Positions 33,517-45,729 of a stretch of 64,000 bases of DNA are shown here, piece by piece. The notes under the pieces were generated by a model. That model was not told the origin of the DNA and made no database searches. It worked only from the letters and a program-made list of their open reading frames with translations. Made by a program: the position numbers and the translations under genes. Positions within the stretch are counted from its first letter, which is position 1; each line of letters begins with the position of its first letter. The stretch is from Auriscalpium vulgare (Eukaryota > Basidiomycota > Agaricomycetes > Russulales > Auriscalpiaceae), in contig JAHBBC010000019.1 in assembly GCA_019915015.1 (NCBI GenBank), positions 620,001-684,000 on the forward strand, in the 5' to 3' direction.

Positions 33517-34966
33517 ATGACGACTAGCACGTCCTCCGCAGAAAAGCACATGGATGAGCTCCATGAGACACCCGAAGTGTTCCAATCCCGCCATGACTAT
33601 TATACAAGATATCCCAATCGTTGGGCTAGGATTCGGTACGTCTTTCCGACGATGCCCGCCTGTGCCCGTGCTGAGTGTTTTCCAGCGAACCTCTGCGCGA
33701 GGCCATGGGGGAGGTCCTCGGTGTCATGATCCTGATTCTCTTCGGAACGGGTGTCGACTGCCAGGTCGTCCTCAGCTCGGCACAGGGTGTTGCCTCGTCG
33801 CAGAAGGGCGAATATCTGTCGATTAACATCGGCTGGGCATGCGGTATGTAGCCGGAACCCACTGTCTTCTGACCATCTGTCGCTCATAAGCATGATTACA
33901 GGTGCCTCTCTCGGCGTCTGGGTATCAGGTGGAATTTCCGGCGGACACAACAACCCGGTGGTACGCTCTCTCTTCCTGTGTCAATGCGCCGGTCTGGACG
34001 TCGTCTTACATACATCTTCTAGGTGACATTGTGCTTGGCTCTCTTCCGAGGCTTCCCGTGGAAGAAAGTTCCTATCTACTGGCTCAGCCAGCTCTTTGGA
34101 GCGTGGCTCGGCGCACTGCTCGTTTACGCCAATTACTTCCACGCGATCGATATTTTCGAGGGTGGCAAAGGTGTTCGCACCCTCGGCACGGCGAGCTTGT
34201 TCTCCACCTATGCTGTACGTTGGCTGGGCTTCTCTTTGTTGCAAATTCGACTCACCATGAGTTTCAATCAATCAGGCCAAATACATGCCGTCAGCCAATA
34301 CCTTCTTCGACGAGGTCAGTGTTCCCCATCGCCTTCTGTGTGTCCCAACTGACAATCTTGTGCTCAGTTTCTCGGTGCCTTCATCTTGTTGCTCGTCGTG
34401 TTCGCAATCTCCGACAAGCGGAACGGTCCTCCGCCACCTGGCCTCGTTCCGCTTGTCATCTTCATCCTGATTCTCGGTATCGGTGCCGCGTTTGGCTTTC
34501 AAACCGGTAAGCCATTCTCATCACCACTGTCTTCTCTCCTATCTGACCGCTTTTTCCGATAGGCTACGCGATCAACCCTGCTCGTGATCTCGGACCACGC
34601 CTCATGACCGCCATGGTCGGTTATGGTCACGAAGGTCAGTCTCCCCGGTCACAACTCAGTCGCGGAGTGCTTACAACTTGCCCTTTGCAGTATTTAACTA
34701 CCGTAATCAGTACTGGTTATGGACGCCGATTCTCGGTTCATTCTGCGGAGGCATCACCGCATGCTTCATCTACGACATCTTCATCTTCATCGGTGACGAG
34801 AGCTTCATCAATGCCCCGTACGCAGATTCTTCACTGGACTTCCGGGCTCTTGCTGATCTTCTCGTCTTGCTTCAGGAGCGCCTCGGCGCGTCGTCATTTC
34901 GCCCACGCAAAAGCCTCCGAGCGCCCGATGGCCCCCGCCGGTTTCGAGCCGGACCACGTCGTCTAG
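33517..34966 (+). CDS. Aquaglyceroporin (MIP family channel)
   Basis: About nine exons encode roughly 320 residues with six membrane helices. Recognisable parts are LREAMGEVLGVMILILFG (helix 1), the first half-helix GGISGGHNNPVVT, GFPWKKVPIYWLSQLFGAWL, and the second half-helix GYAINPARDLGPRL. The Asp after NPAR marks the glycerol-conducting GlpF-type branch. The first box reads NPV instead of NPA, provided the donor GTACGC after CCGGTG is used. The last exon, after a 67-bp intron, encodes a cytosolic tail ending EPDHVV. The protein would move glycerol or water across the plasma membrane. Confidence 0.93.
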
Positions 34967-36230
34967 CCAGTCCTCTGACATCTCGATTCTCTCGGGTTTC
35001 TAGCGGCGTTATTCTTGTTAGGGATGTACGGTACAATATACTTACTCGACAGTCGTAACATAACATATCCCTCCACTGTACTGCTTCCAGAAATGATGAC
35101 CATTGTTTGTAACATCTGCTGTTGTGGGCTGCTGGACGCAGGTCAATCAAAGGTGCGCGTCTGAACCGCTGCGGGCGCACCTGGGCGCACGTGCAATCTG
35201 GCTGCAGCAATGCAGCAGTGCGAACCGATGCCGGCAAACGCGGTGATGGCACGTCGAGGCGCTCCTCCTGCCAGCTCCTCGACAAGCCCGCCCCTGCGCG
35301 ACAGATCCCCCCGACGGCGCCAGCGCCCTCCGCGCGCGAAGCAACGCCGCCGCAGCGACCGTCAGCGACAGCCCTCCCCGATCCGCGCCGTTGCCTAGCG
35401 TTAGCGCGGGAGCAGCGCTGCGGTCAACGCGGTGCCCGGAGCTGGCCCCCATGGCTTCTACTTACTCCCTCGCCGACGCGTCGCCGGCGAGGTTGCTCGT
35501 GATAGTTAGCATTTATATCGAGTCTCTCCCAGCGTATTCGAATATTTCTTGTACCCTCCGCGATGCAAAGCCGGCCGCCACGCGGTGGCGGACTCGTCAA
35601 CTTGTCAAGATGGCGGCGCGGCGCGGCACTTTCACTCTACTGTTCTTCTCACCTCCATTTTCTGAGTTCTCCGGCGCGACACACGCTCGACGCACTGGCT
35701 GAGCTGGCGGGTCCTTATTCTAGCTCTTCCAAATGACGCGCCGCTTCCACTGCCCGATATCATTTCACCTTCGACGGACCTAGCGGGTGACGTTGTCACA
35801 GCGCACGGATATTCGTCCTCACTGATGGGCCCACGCAGAGACTTCCGCGGTACAATTGGACCTCTGCGCAGGAGCCTGTAGAGTAAGAGCGGGGAATTGG
35901 CCGAGTCGCGGACGTGTCAAGGTGAGCGTACTCGACCCCCGATCCCTGTCAAAGCAACACTCGTGCGTCGTCTGGCGTGTTTTGCGTGTGCCGCCCAACT
36001 CTCCACCTTGCTCGCCAAATGCCCGATGTGCACGCCGATTGCAGACCTGAAACTCATATACTGACTTGCCGCCCAAAGATGCGCCCGTCCAAACGCCGAT
36101 GAGCACAAGACGGACAACGACAACTTCGCGCGAACGGCGGATACCCCCGACCTCGCCTCGCCTGTAAAAGCTCGTACGGTTTGAATTTTCCTCTCATCCA
36201 CCCAACCCGCCCCCTCCACATAGATTCATC
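34967..36230. other. 1.26-kb intergenic region, no gene seen
   Basis: Only short ORFs with Arg/Pro-rich composition occur. It should contain the end of the aquaglyceroporin transcript and the farnesyl diphosphate synthase promoter. Confidence 0.5.
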
Positions 36231-37486
36231 ATGCCCGCCGACAAGGCCGCCGCTCGCAAGCGCTTCGAAGGCGTTTACAACACCGTCCGCGACGAGCTTC
36301 TCGCCGAGTTTGTTGAGTATGGCATGGCCACGGAGGCTATCGAGTACTATAGACGGGTGCGTTTTCTGTGCTCTCAGTTGATCCACCTTCCTGACCTCAC
36401 TTGTCTTGCTAGCTTTTGGACTACAACGTTCCCGGCGGCAAGCTCAACCGTGGCCTCAGCGTCGTCGACTCCGTTGCCATCTTCAAGGGCCGGGACCTCA
36501 CCGAGGACGAGTATGTGAAAGCCGCCGTGCTCGGATGGGCTGTTGAATTCGTGAGCTCCTGACAAGCCGGAGGTGGCTTTGACACTGATTTCCGAATGTG
36601 CATCACAGCTCCAAGCATACTTCCTCGTCTCCGACGACATGATGGACTCGTCCATTACGCGTCGCGGGCATCCTTGCTGGTATCGCGTCCCGGATGTTGG
36701 CCTCATCGCGGTCAACGACTCGTTTCTTCTCGAGGGTGCGATCTACCAGATGCTCCGGAGGCGCTTCAAGAGAGAGCCGTACTATGTCGACCTCCTTGAG
36801 CTGTTCCACGACGTCTCGTACAAGACGGAGATGGGTCAGCTCATAGATGTGCTCACCGCGCCCGAGGACAAGGTCGACCTCTCAAAATTCTCGCTGGAAC
36901 GGTGCGTCGGCTGCCCATCTGCCCCTGGGCTCTGCCAACAACTTGACCGAACACCAGTCATCAACTCATCATCATCTACAAAACTTCCTTTTACTCCTTC
37001 TACCTGCCTGTTGCGCTCGCCATGATCGTGTGCGGCTTCTCCGTCGCTAAGGCGAGCCCATCCGACCCCGACTACTACAAGATCGCGGAGTCCATCCTCA
37101 TCCCTCTCGGCGAGTACTTCCAGATCCAGGACGACTACCTCGACTACGCTGGTACGCCAGAGCAGATCGGCAAGATCGGTACGGACATCCTCGACAACAA
37201 GTGCTCGTGGTGCATAAACACCGCGCTCACCGTCGCGACGCCCAAGCAGCGTGCGGTCCTCGACGCGAGCTACGGGCGCAAGGACGCGGAGGCAGAGGCG
37301 CGCGTCAAGGCGATCTACAAGGAGGTCGGCATCGATGAACGGTACGCGAAGTACGAGCAGAGCGCGTATGAACGCATCAACGCGCTCATTGACCAGGTGC
37401 CGGAGGTGAAGGGGGCAGGCGGCGCGGTGCTGAAGAGGGATGTGTTCCGTAGCTTTGTTGAGAAGATCTACAAGCGCAAGAAGTAA
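36231..37486 (+). CDS. ERG20: Farnesyl diphosphate synthase
   Basis: Four exons encode about 350 residues from [17 protein letters not shown] to VEKIYKRKK. The enzyme condenses isopentenyl and dimethylallyl/geranyl diphosphates to FPP for sterols and protein farnesylation. The first Asp-rich motif is DDMMD (in [13 protein letters not shown]) and the second DDYLD (in [11 protein letters not shown]). The residues four and five before the first motif are Phe and Tyr, the bulky pair that limits product length to C15 in eukaryotic FPP synthases, so this is FPP rather than GGPP synthase. Other hallmarks are [11 protein letters not shown] and [13 protein letters not shown] supplies the lipid of CAAX proteins handled by the Ste24 gene in this window. 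Confidence 0.95.
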
Positions 37487-37774
37487 ATGTAGACACTCAG
37501 AATTTATCGCATAGAGTGTGTGCATTGTGCGTGGCTCGTGTAAAGCAAATTGCGAATCGTTTGACCGCGCCGACTTGGCACTGCGGCTAGGAATGCGGAC
37601 CGGTACGGGCCGGGCCCGCACCTGGGCCCGGCACGCCACCGCCACCCGCCATCTATCCCGCCACCTGCTCATCGCACAGCAATCGCGACGCTTCCCTTCC
37701 CATTCCCGGGTGGCGATGGCGCATATATGTGAGGTGGGTGAAGGCAACGTTCTCCAGACCTCAATCTCACCACA

Positions 37775-39676
37775 ATGGTAGAATTCAAGCATCTCTTCAC
37801 CCTTCTCGCCGATGAGCAACGGTATTACCAACAGCTCACACTTTTCCTCGACACACACGCACAGAGCTCCCTGCTTTCCTTGTCTGCATATGCGTCTGCG
37901 GCGCCGCCTCCTATCGCACGCGCCATCATCGCGGTCGCGGGGTGTTTAGCCAGCGCAGATGACGGGCTGAGGCGGTACGCGGCGAGCATCGAGGAGTGGA
38001 TCGCGGAGTTGCGCACGCTCAATGACCTCGAAGATGAGCAAATGAGCAAATTACCAAATGATGCCGAAAGCCAGTGCGTCATATTGCTTTTCTCCCCTTT
38101 GTCTTACTGAAGTCGTGGCAGCTCTGGCAGGACGCCGCGGCCGTTAAGGCGCGTCACAAAGTCCACGATGGCGAGAGCCTCGAAGCAATCCATGCCGACG
38201 GGTTCGCGTGAAGACCTCACACAGCAAAAAGAATTTCAATCGGCAGTCGAAGCCGCGTATGAGCAGGACAGGCTGGATGCCCTGCGTTTGGAAGCCGTCA
38301 AGCGTGGACTTGGGGCGCGGTGCGTAGCCATGGTCGAGTGCGGTCAAAACTGGTTAGAGGTGGGACAGGCAGCTCTGCGCGTGCTGGAAACCGTTTCAAA
38401 AGCACGGAAAGACCGACACCATTGGGCGCAGGCGCAATCTTCCCGCAACCATGATCCTACTGTCCCCGGGCCCGAGCGTTCTGCACGCCGACCGTCCCCT
38501 CGTCCATCCCCTCGAAGGTCTCCCGCATCTCAGGATCTGCCAACATGGCCGGACAACCGTCCTCACTCAATCATCGTGTCTTCCGTCTCCTCGCTTTCGT
38601 TATCAACCCTCTCCACGCCTCCGTTGTCCCCACTTCTCAACCAGCCGACGACCTTACCACGAACCTACGAGTCCCAGCCCGTGGCCGGCCCCTCCTCTTT
38701 GAAATTGCCACTTCCTGTTCCCTTCTCGTCGAATTCCGATGGCACTTCTTCGCGCGTCACCCTACCAGAGTCTAGCCCACGTCGCTCTCCATCAGAGCCC
38801 CCGTCCGAACCACAGCCGCCATCGCGCTTCGCATCCAACAGGCGGCTTCTCCAGCCCGATGGCAATTCTTCGCGCGTCACCCTACCAGAGTCTAGCACGC
38901 GTGGCTCTCCAAAACTGCCACCGTCCGAATCACTGCCGCCAACGCGCTCCGCGTCCAACAGGCGCCTTCTCCAACCGCCGCGCGAGCTGGAGGGGCTGCT
39001 GGCTCCCATTGATATCCCCGGATACTTCAGCGACGACGAGAGCGCCATATCCGTGAGCGACGGGAACGCACCCGCTGCTTCCGGTCTCCAACATCCTGCC
39101 GACGGCGGGGCGTCCAGTACGTCTCAGTCAGCGCTGTCAGGCCGGAGCGGAGGCGTGCGCTCGCTATTACGCGGCTTGAAGGGCGTTTTCAAGCGCCACG
39201 AGCACGGCTGCAAGTGCGAGGATTGCGTGCAGCAGGGACCTGTGGACGGCGCCGGCGCCGGCGGAGACAGCGGTACACGAGTCCGTCGCGACCCACGCGA
39301 TGAGGGCCGGCGGCACGCGCTTTTTGTTGACGACTACATCGCCGCGTTAGAGGCTGGTCAGATAGGGAATCGCGGGGTCTTCAAGGGTGCGCCAGAGAGC
39401 GCGCCGCGCGGGATGCAATCCAGCTCAAGCCAGGTGGAGGTGGGCTCGAGCAGCGCGCTGTCAAGCAGGCAGCAGCATCGGCGGGCTGTATCCCACAGCC
39501 AGCCGAGCAGACCGTCGCCTGCGTCGTCGCCGTCCATCGCGTCCGGGCCGGTCATCATCAGGACACCTGCGGATGCGTATAATGGCGAGGCGCGCGGGGA
39601 TGCTAAGGCGCCGAGACATGTACGGTTCTCGGAGTTGCATGCCGGGGAGCAGGCAAGGGCTGGCACGCCTTTCTGA
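37775..39676 (+). CDS. Coiled-coil (BAR-like?) protein with Ser/Pro-rich tail, paralogue B
   Basis: Two exons (37775-38073 and 38122-39676) give 617 residues. The first exon is 299 bp and ends in phase 2 exactly as in paralogue A at 17439. The first 100 residues are alike (LSAYASAAPPPIARAIIAVAG here). The coiled-coil region contains ARCVAMVECGQNWLEVGQAA, matching CSMMVECGRTWIQMGEA in A. The tail is Pro/Ser-rich, holds two 40-residue tandem repeats, and has RSLLRGLKGVFKRHEHG followed by CKCEDC, a small Cys cluster absent from A. I infer a lineage-restricted membrane- or cortex-associated scaffold, but nothing shows its partners. A CATATATG box lies at about 37722. Confidence 0.82.
38738..38977 (+). 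repeat. 120-bp tandem duplication inside paralogue B
   Basis: Two 120-bp units (38738-38857 and 38858-38977) each encode 40 residues centred on SSRVTLPESS and ending SNRRLLQP. They differ at scattered positions and preserve the frame. Confidence 0.9.
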
Positions 39677-40237
39677 CGAATCTACTAGTATATTCAGTAT
39701 TGGGATGTTCCTGTATGCTTACTGGGCTATTTACAATCAATCGCCATTCACTTCGACGAGCCACCTGAGAACGTAGTGATGCGATGCCCACCAGATAGAA
39801 TACTGGCGAATATTCCTCTGAGACTGCGGCTTAAGGCCGTCACGGCGGGTTGCTAGAATAGCCTGAGGGACAACATTCTGATGAATGAGCAACTACAGTC
39901 CGATCCGAAGAGTAGGACATAGGACGTTATCGTTTCGACCCGCCGGTACGTCCACTGTACAGTCAGTGGATTGATCTCATGTTTGCTCGGACTGGTGAAT
40001 AACCAATATCATCATTTCATTGGAATCCTGAGTGTATCCGATACATTGAATGCTGTGATATAATGCTAGTGTGCTGTATGTAGTGCTACAGATGAGTCGT
40101 TGGTGAGAATGAAGGGGCGTTAGAGGAAGAAAGTCGAAGGCTACAGCTAATTCTGCTTCGGTAATGCAGAGAACAAAAGAGAAATCGTCACTTCATAAAT
40201 CCAATAAGGGATAGAAAAGAGAGTAGGAGACACCACA
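39677..40237. other. Convergent intergenic region
   Basis: These 561 bp lie between the 3' ends of paralogue B and the Ste6-like gene. The sequence is AT-richer than its neighbours and must hold both polyadenylation sites. No gene is seen. Confidence 0.5.
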
Positions 40238-43200
40238 TCAATCTCCTTGCCACTCGCCACCACTGGCAAGCTGTGCGAACACGCCTCGCCTCGCCATCAG
40301 CTCATCGTACGTGCCCTGCTCCGCGACGGTGCCCTCATGCACCACGATGATGCGGTCGCACAGGCGCATGAGCGGCAGCTTGTGCGTGACCATGAGCGTC
40401 GTGCGCCCGACCTTCGCGTCCATGATCGTCTGCATCACCGCCGCCTGGTTCTGGCCGTCCAGCGCGGACGTGCACTCATCCAGGATGAGAATGTTTGCGG
40501 GGCGCACGAGCGCGCGCGCGATCTGTAGGCGCTGCGCCTGCCCGCCGGAGATGAGGGCCGCGTTCTCGCCAACCATCGTGTCGTAGCCATGCGGCAGCGA
40601 CACGATGAAATCGTGGACATTCGCGGCGAAGGCGGCGGCCTCGACATCGGACTGAGGAAGGCCATTGGCGCCGTACGAGATGTTGTCGGCGATAGTCGCG
40701 TCGAAGAGGTTGGGGTTCTGACTGACGACGGCGACGTGGTCGCGCAGATGCCGGACGTCGGTGCTGCGCAGATCCCATGGGCCAACGCTGATGGCACCGG
40801 AGTCCGGCTCATACAGGCGTTGAAGGAGAGCGGCGATGGTGGACTTGCCGGAGCCGGAGGAGCCCACGATAGCGACGCTCTCGCCATCTCGGATGTCCAT
40901 CGTCACGTCGCGGAGTACGGGGACGTCAGGGCGCTCGGGGTAAGAGAACTCGACGTGGTTGAAGGAGATGGTGCCGGAGATCGGAGGGCGCAGTGTTCCG
41001 CGCGACTCGTCCGTACCAGTGGGGAGCTGGAGCAGCCTATTGAAGTCCCGGGTGGCCTGCACCGACTTCGCAATGCGCTCGGCTGCAATTCATCAAATCA
41101 GTCAGATGATCATCGAAAAGGAAGCAGGTGAGGATACGTACTGAAAGCCATGAGTTGAGATCCGATGCTAACGGTGAAAACAACCAAGTTGAGCACCTGC
41201 ACCATCTGCAGGTACGAGTACGTGCCGTGTGCGACGAGCACCGCGCCGACGTAGAACAGGAGGGCCTCGGAGAGGTAGATGAGTGAGCTAGCCACACCAT
41301 AAGTGCAACCCTCCACGAAGGCGCCCCGCACCCCCGTGTCGAGCGCGGCCTCTACCGAGTCCTCGAAACGTTCGCGGAAGACGTGCTCGAAGCCCATGGA
41401 ACGAATGCCTCGGATATTGAGGATGGTCTGCAGATGAAACAATGATTAGCTGACTATAATCACGGAAAGAACTGAAGTACGCACGTCGTAGTAGCCCTTT
41501 GCGACCTCCTCCCGCGCGCGCTTGTTGCGGAACTCACACTTGGCGACCAAGTTGGTTTGCACGGCCATGGTGATCCCGAAAACCGGTGCGATCGCAAAAC
41601 CCACGAGGGTGAGCTGCCAGCCGCGCACAAGTGCCCACACGAGGCCGACGAGCAGCATCGAGCAGACGACGACCCCCTGCCCGAGCACCGTCGCGATAAG
41701 CGAGCGAGCATCATCACCGTCCTTGATGAGGATCTGCATGAGCGACGCCGACGCGTTCTCCGAGCGGTCAAACCACTTCTTATCCTGCGCAAGGATGAGG
41801 CGGTAGCATGTGTTGCGGAGGCGTGTCACCCAAAGCATGGCGGCCGTCTCAAGCACGAAGTACTTGAGCCCAAGGAAGAGTCCGTCCGCGATCGCGACGG
41901 CAAGCACGATGCCGCCGAAGATATTAATCGCGGACACGTCGGTGGCGCCAATGGAGACTTCGTACAGCAGCCGGGAGAGGAGGTAGGAGAAGACGGGGGT
42001 GATGGCGCCGCTGATGGCTGAGAGAACGATGCCGAGGAGAACGAGAGACTTGTACGGAACGGTGGGGTAAATGTCGCGGATGAGAGTCCAGAACGACTGC
42101 TGCTGCTCGAACTCCTGGTCCACAACATCTTCCTTGACCGTCTTAACCTCTGTCAACGGCGCCAGGCTGATCGTGTCCCAGCGCGCGCGTTCCCGCTTCG
42201 TCGGCGAAGTTGCCTGGTAGAACCGCTTCCTTGAGGCGGCCGTCGCCGTGCGGGCCAAGTTCTTCTTCTCGTCGACAAAGAAACCGTCCTCGTCGCACAC
42301 GGTCGACGATGTCGAGATGCCGGTGCCATGCGAGTACACGGGGGAAGTCGGAGAGAATTGCAGACTCAGTCGGCGAGAGATAGTCGTGCGCGCAGGCGAG
42401 GGGAGGGGAAGGTCGATGTGCAGGGTCGAGGGGCGACGCTGACGAATGTACGGCTCCTCGGGATGGCCGGTGAACGCTTCTGGGGGGATGAAGCGGCTGA
42501 CGCGGACAGAGTCGCGCGAGCTGACCATGGCAGGCGGCATCGCCGGCTGTCCGCCAGCGCCCGTGAGGTCCGCCACGACGTCGAACATCCAGGTGCCGAA
42601 GGTGATGGGGCGCAGTGACGGGTGCATGATGCTTTGGTGTTTCAACGCGACGTCACCGACCGTGAGTTGCAAGCCGTCTTCGCGAATCTTGTCTTGCTTG
42701 TCCAAGATGCGCTCGGCCTTGTCCTCGCGCCGGCGAACAGCGTCTGCCGACCAGGGATCTTCCTCCTTCTCAGGGAGCCCGGCGGTCCCCTGGGCGAGCA
42801 TCATGTTTTGAAACTCGCCGCCGTCGGTCCTCTCAAGGTCGTCGCGGTAGCCCTGCTCCACGACTTGGCCGTCCCGGAGAACGTAGACGAAGTCACTCTC
42901 GGTGATCTGGGAAAGGTCGTGTGTGATGACGATAGTGGTCTTGTTGTGTCGCCAGCGTTTGATCGCCTCGAAGACGAGGATCCGAGATGTTGCGTCCAGC
43001 GCGGATGTCGCTTCATCTGCAAAGAAGTAGTCAGCAAGTATTTTGGTGACAGGAAAGTGCGGCACACGTACCGAGAATAAGAATCTTAGGATCGCGGATC
43101 ATAGCTCGCGCGATTGCGAGACGCTGCTTCTGACCGCCAGACAGATTTGCTCCGCCGTTGCCGAGCACAGTGTCGTAACCGTTGGGCAAGTCAGCAACAA

Positions 43201-45053
43201 ATCGCTGCATGAGCGCGACGGTGCAAGCGGCGACGACTTCAGCGCGCGTTGCGTCCTGGGGGTGACGCATGCTACCAGGTCCTGCCAAGCCCATGGCGAC
43301 GTTGTCGTGGACAGTCATGTCGAACAAGATCGCGCCCTGCGACACCGCTCCAATCTGCTGACGTGTCCAGTCCGAGTCGAGGTAGTCGACATCCTGGTCG
43401 TCCAACGAGATCGTGCCGGACTGCACGTCGTACATCCGCAGGAGCAGTTGAGCGATCGTCGACTTGCCGGACCCGGATCCGCCAACGATGAAGGTGGTCT
43501 CGTTGGCTGGAAGATACATCGAGACGTCGTTGAGGACATGCACTGATGGGCGGGAAGGGTAGGCGAAGGAGACGTTAGAGAGGTTGATGTCCCCGAGACA
43601 CTTCTGCGGGACGATCTTCCGGAAGCTGGCCGTCTTGCGCTTGGTGCCCTTCACCTGTTGCAGCGGGAATGATGCAGTGCTGGGCCGACGGCCGAAGGGA
43701 GATGGCTGCTCGGGGGAGGGTGCCTCAACGAGAGTGAGGAGCGAGCTCATCGCGAACTTGCCCTTGGCGAGGGTGATGAAGTACGGGATGCACATCTGGA
43801 GGTTTGTGGTTGCGATGAGGCACGCCCAGAAGACAGCCATCACGTCGCCGGCGGTCGCCTTGCCGTCGCGCACGAGCTTGCCGCCGAACCAGAAGCCCTG
43901 CACGAACATCGCCATCACGGCAACCTGGGTCATGCCACTGGTGACTGCCCAGACGCGGTTGAGACGCCATGCGGCGAGGCGCAGTTTGTCGGTAAGGACT
44001 GCGAGGGCGGATTGTTCGTACGACGAGGCGTTAAAAGCCTTCACGGTCGCGATGGCGGTAACGGCGCGGTCGACGAGCGTCGCCGCGACCGAGAGCTGGT
44101 GGCGCTCGTCAGCAACGAGAGGCCCTGCCAGCCCCTGGGAGAAGCCTTGAATGATGATGAGGGCAGGGACCGCGGACAGGATGACGAGGGTGAGGGCCCA
44201 TGAGCGGTCGAAACCGAGGACGAGGCAGGTGATGCAGGTGGTGATGTGCTGGATGACCATGCCGCACGCCAGAGACGACGCCATACGGACTTCGTCGGTT
44301 TCCCTGTCGCCTTGTGAGTGGAAGGGTTATGAGTAGGAAGGACAGAACGCACCTTGCGAACTTGGCCATAAGGCCGCCAGCACCGACGGGCCCGTCACCT
44401 TCGGCGGACTCTACTGAGTCTTCGGAGCCCATCTTCATATCGAACCAGATCATTTCCCGGCTGGCAACAGCGGCGTATACGCGCTTGCGGATGGTCATCG
44501 CGTTGCGCTCGCCGGTCCAGATCCACAAGCTCGAGGTCACGCTGCTCAACGCGAGCGAGCCTGCAGCTAGACCGAGGAGCTCGAGAGCGTCCACGGCGAT
44601 CTCGTGGAGAAGGACATGTTTGTCGTGTTGCGTGGGCTCGGCGATGACTGTGAACTTGGCGAACGTATTGAAGACTTGGCCGATGACGAGGGTCATGAAG
44701 GGGGCGATGCCACCTGCGACCATGGAAAAGAGGACGGCGGGGAGTACGAGGAGATAAAGGTCTCGTCGAGAGAGAAGTGAGAATAGAAGGCGAATGGATG
44801 CGCTGGGTGGGGTATATTCATGGTGGGTGTTGAGTGCTTGTGTCGATGCCTCGGGAGTAGGAAGATCGGCCATGGAGACATTGGGCGTCGGCTCTGCAGC
44901 GTCGACCTCGGGGGCCGTTGAACGAGGCATCGTTGGGGGGGAAGACGAAGGAGAACTGGATCTCGCTGGGACGAGACATGGCTTTTTGTCGAAATAATTG
45001 TCTGTGCCCAAGCTATTGTCCACCGCTCTTTGTCGCGCGTCTTTGTCTGGCAC
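40238..45053 (-). CDS. STE6: Full-size ABC exporter of the Ste6 (a-factor) type
   Basis: Six or so exons encode two membrane domains and two nucleotide-binding domains in the order TMD1-NBD1-TMD2-NBD2. NBD1 has Walker A GGSGSGKST, signature NLSGGQKQR and Walker B LILDEATSALD, whose Asp codon is split by an intron; NBD2 has GSSGSGKST, ISGGQAQR and LILDECTSALD, with H-loops in ITHDLSQ and VTHKLPL. NBD1 is followed by a long linker (from GYRDDLERTDGGEF on), as in fungal Ste6. The family exports farnesylated peptide pheromone at the plasma membrane; other MDR-type substrates cannot be ruled out. The start is ambiguous: ATG 45053 (MPDKDARQRAVDN) or ATG 44930 (MPRSTAPEVDAAE). It is divergent from the RRP14 gene. 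Confidence 0.9.
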
Positions 45054-45729
45054 GGCTTAGGTAATCACAATAGAGCTGGCGGTGAATGACCAGCGCGGCA
45101 TGCGGCGTCCCCTGGCTTCCCCTGCAGAACAAAAGGTGGCTCGCACGCGCGTACGCTATCCATATCTCTGCGGACATGTCGGTGCGGTCGCCGACACCGG
45201 AGTTGTGGTCGACGGGACTTTGGGCAGCTCGGTGTGACCGCCATTGTGACAAGCGCGCCTTGGGACCCGTCCACGACACCCGACGAGTGGTTCCCGTTAA
45301 TTTACGCTCATTATTTAGTCGAACACTTCCAGCTGCGATCAAGTGCGTCAGAGTCAAGGCATATGTGGCAATGCACTCGGCGGCGGACAGCGCTCGGATA
45401 TGTCGGCTGTCACATGTCACACATACACGAGAGTCACGCACAATCTGTCACGCTCTAGTCACGCTCAAATTTGCCTCGATATTTCTGCGTTGCGACTTCA
45501 TGAGGACGGAAACCCATCTGAGGAGATACAAAACTGTTCGCAACCGACAGCTCTACAGCGTTGCTCAGTGAGACTGCACCAAATACAAGTAGTCTGACTT
45601 TGAAATGACCACGTACCAGGCTCCAACCAGTCGTCCAGTAAGGCTCTACTTCCGTCTCCTGATAATTCTCCATCGACCCGGACTTCCACCGTCTCGGGCA
45701 GCAATATCCTCCATTGTTACTTAGTGACG
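45054..45729. promoter_or_regulatory. Divergent promoter region of STE6-like and RRP14 genes
   Basis: These 676 bp hold both promoters. Five GTCAC words occur within 54 bp at 45409-45462, three of them as TGTCAC. No pheromone-response element of the exact known type was identified. Confidence 0.45.

Noticed and set aside
45126..45136. ACAAAAGG near the Ste6-like gene as a pheromone-response element
   Set aside because: It differs from the known HMG-box element (ACAAAGGG) and lies alone; too weak to call.
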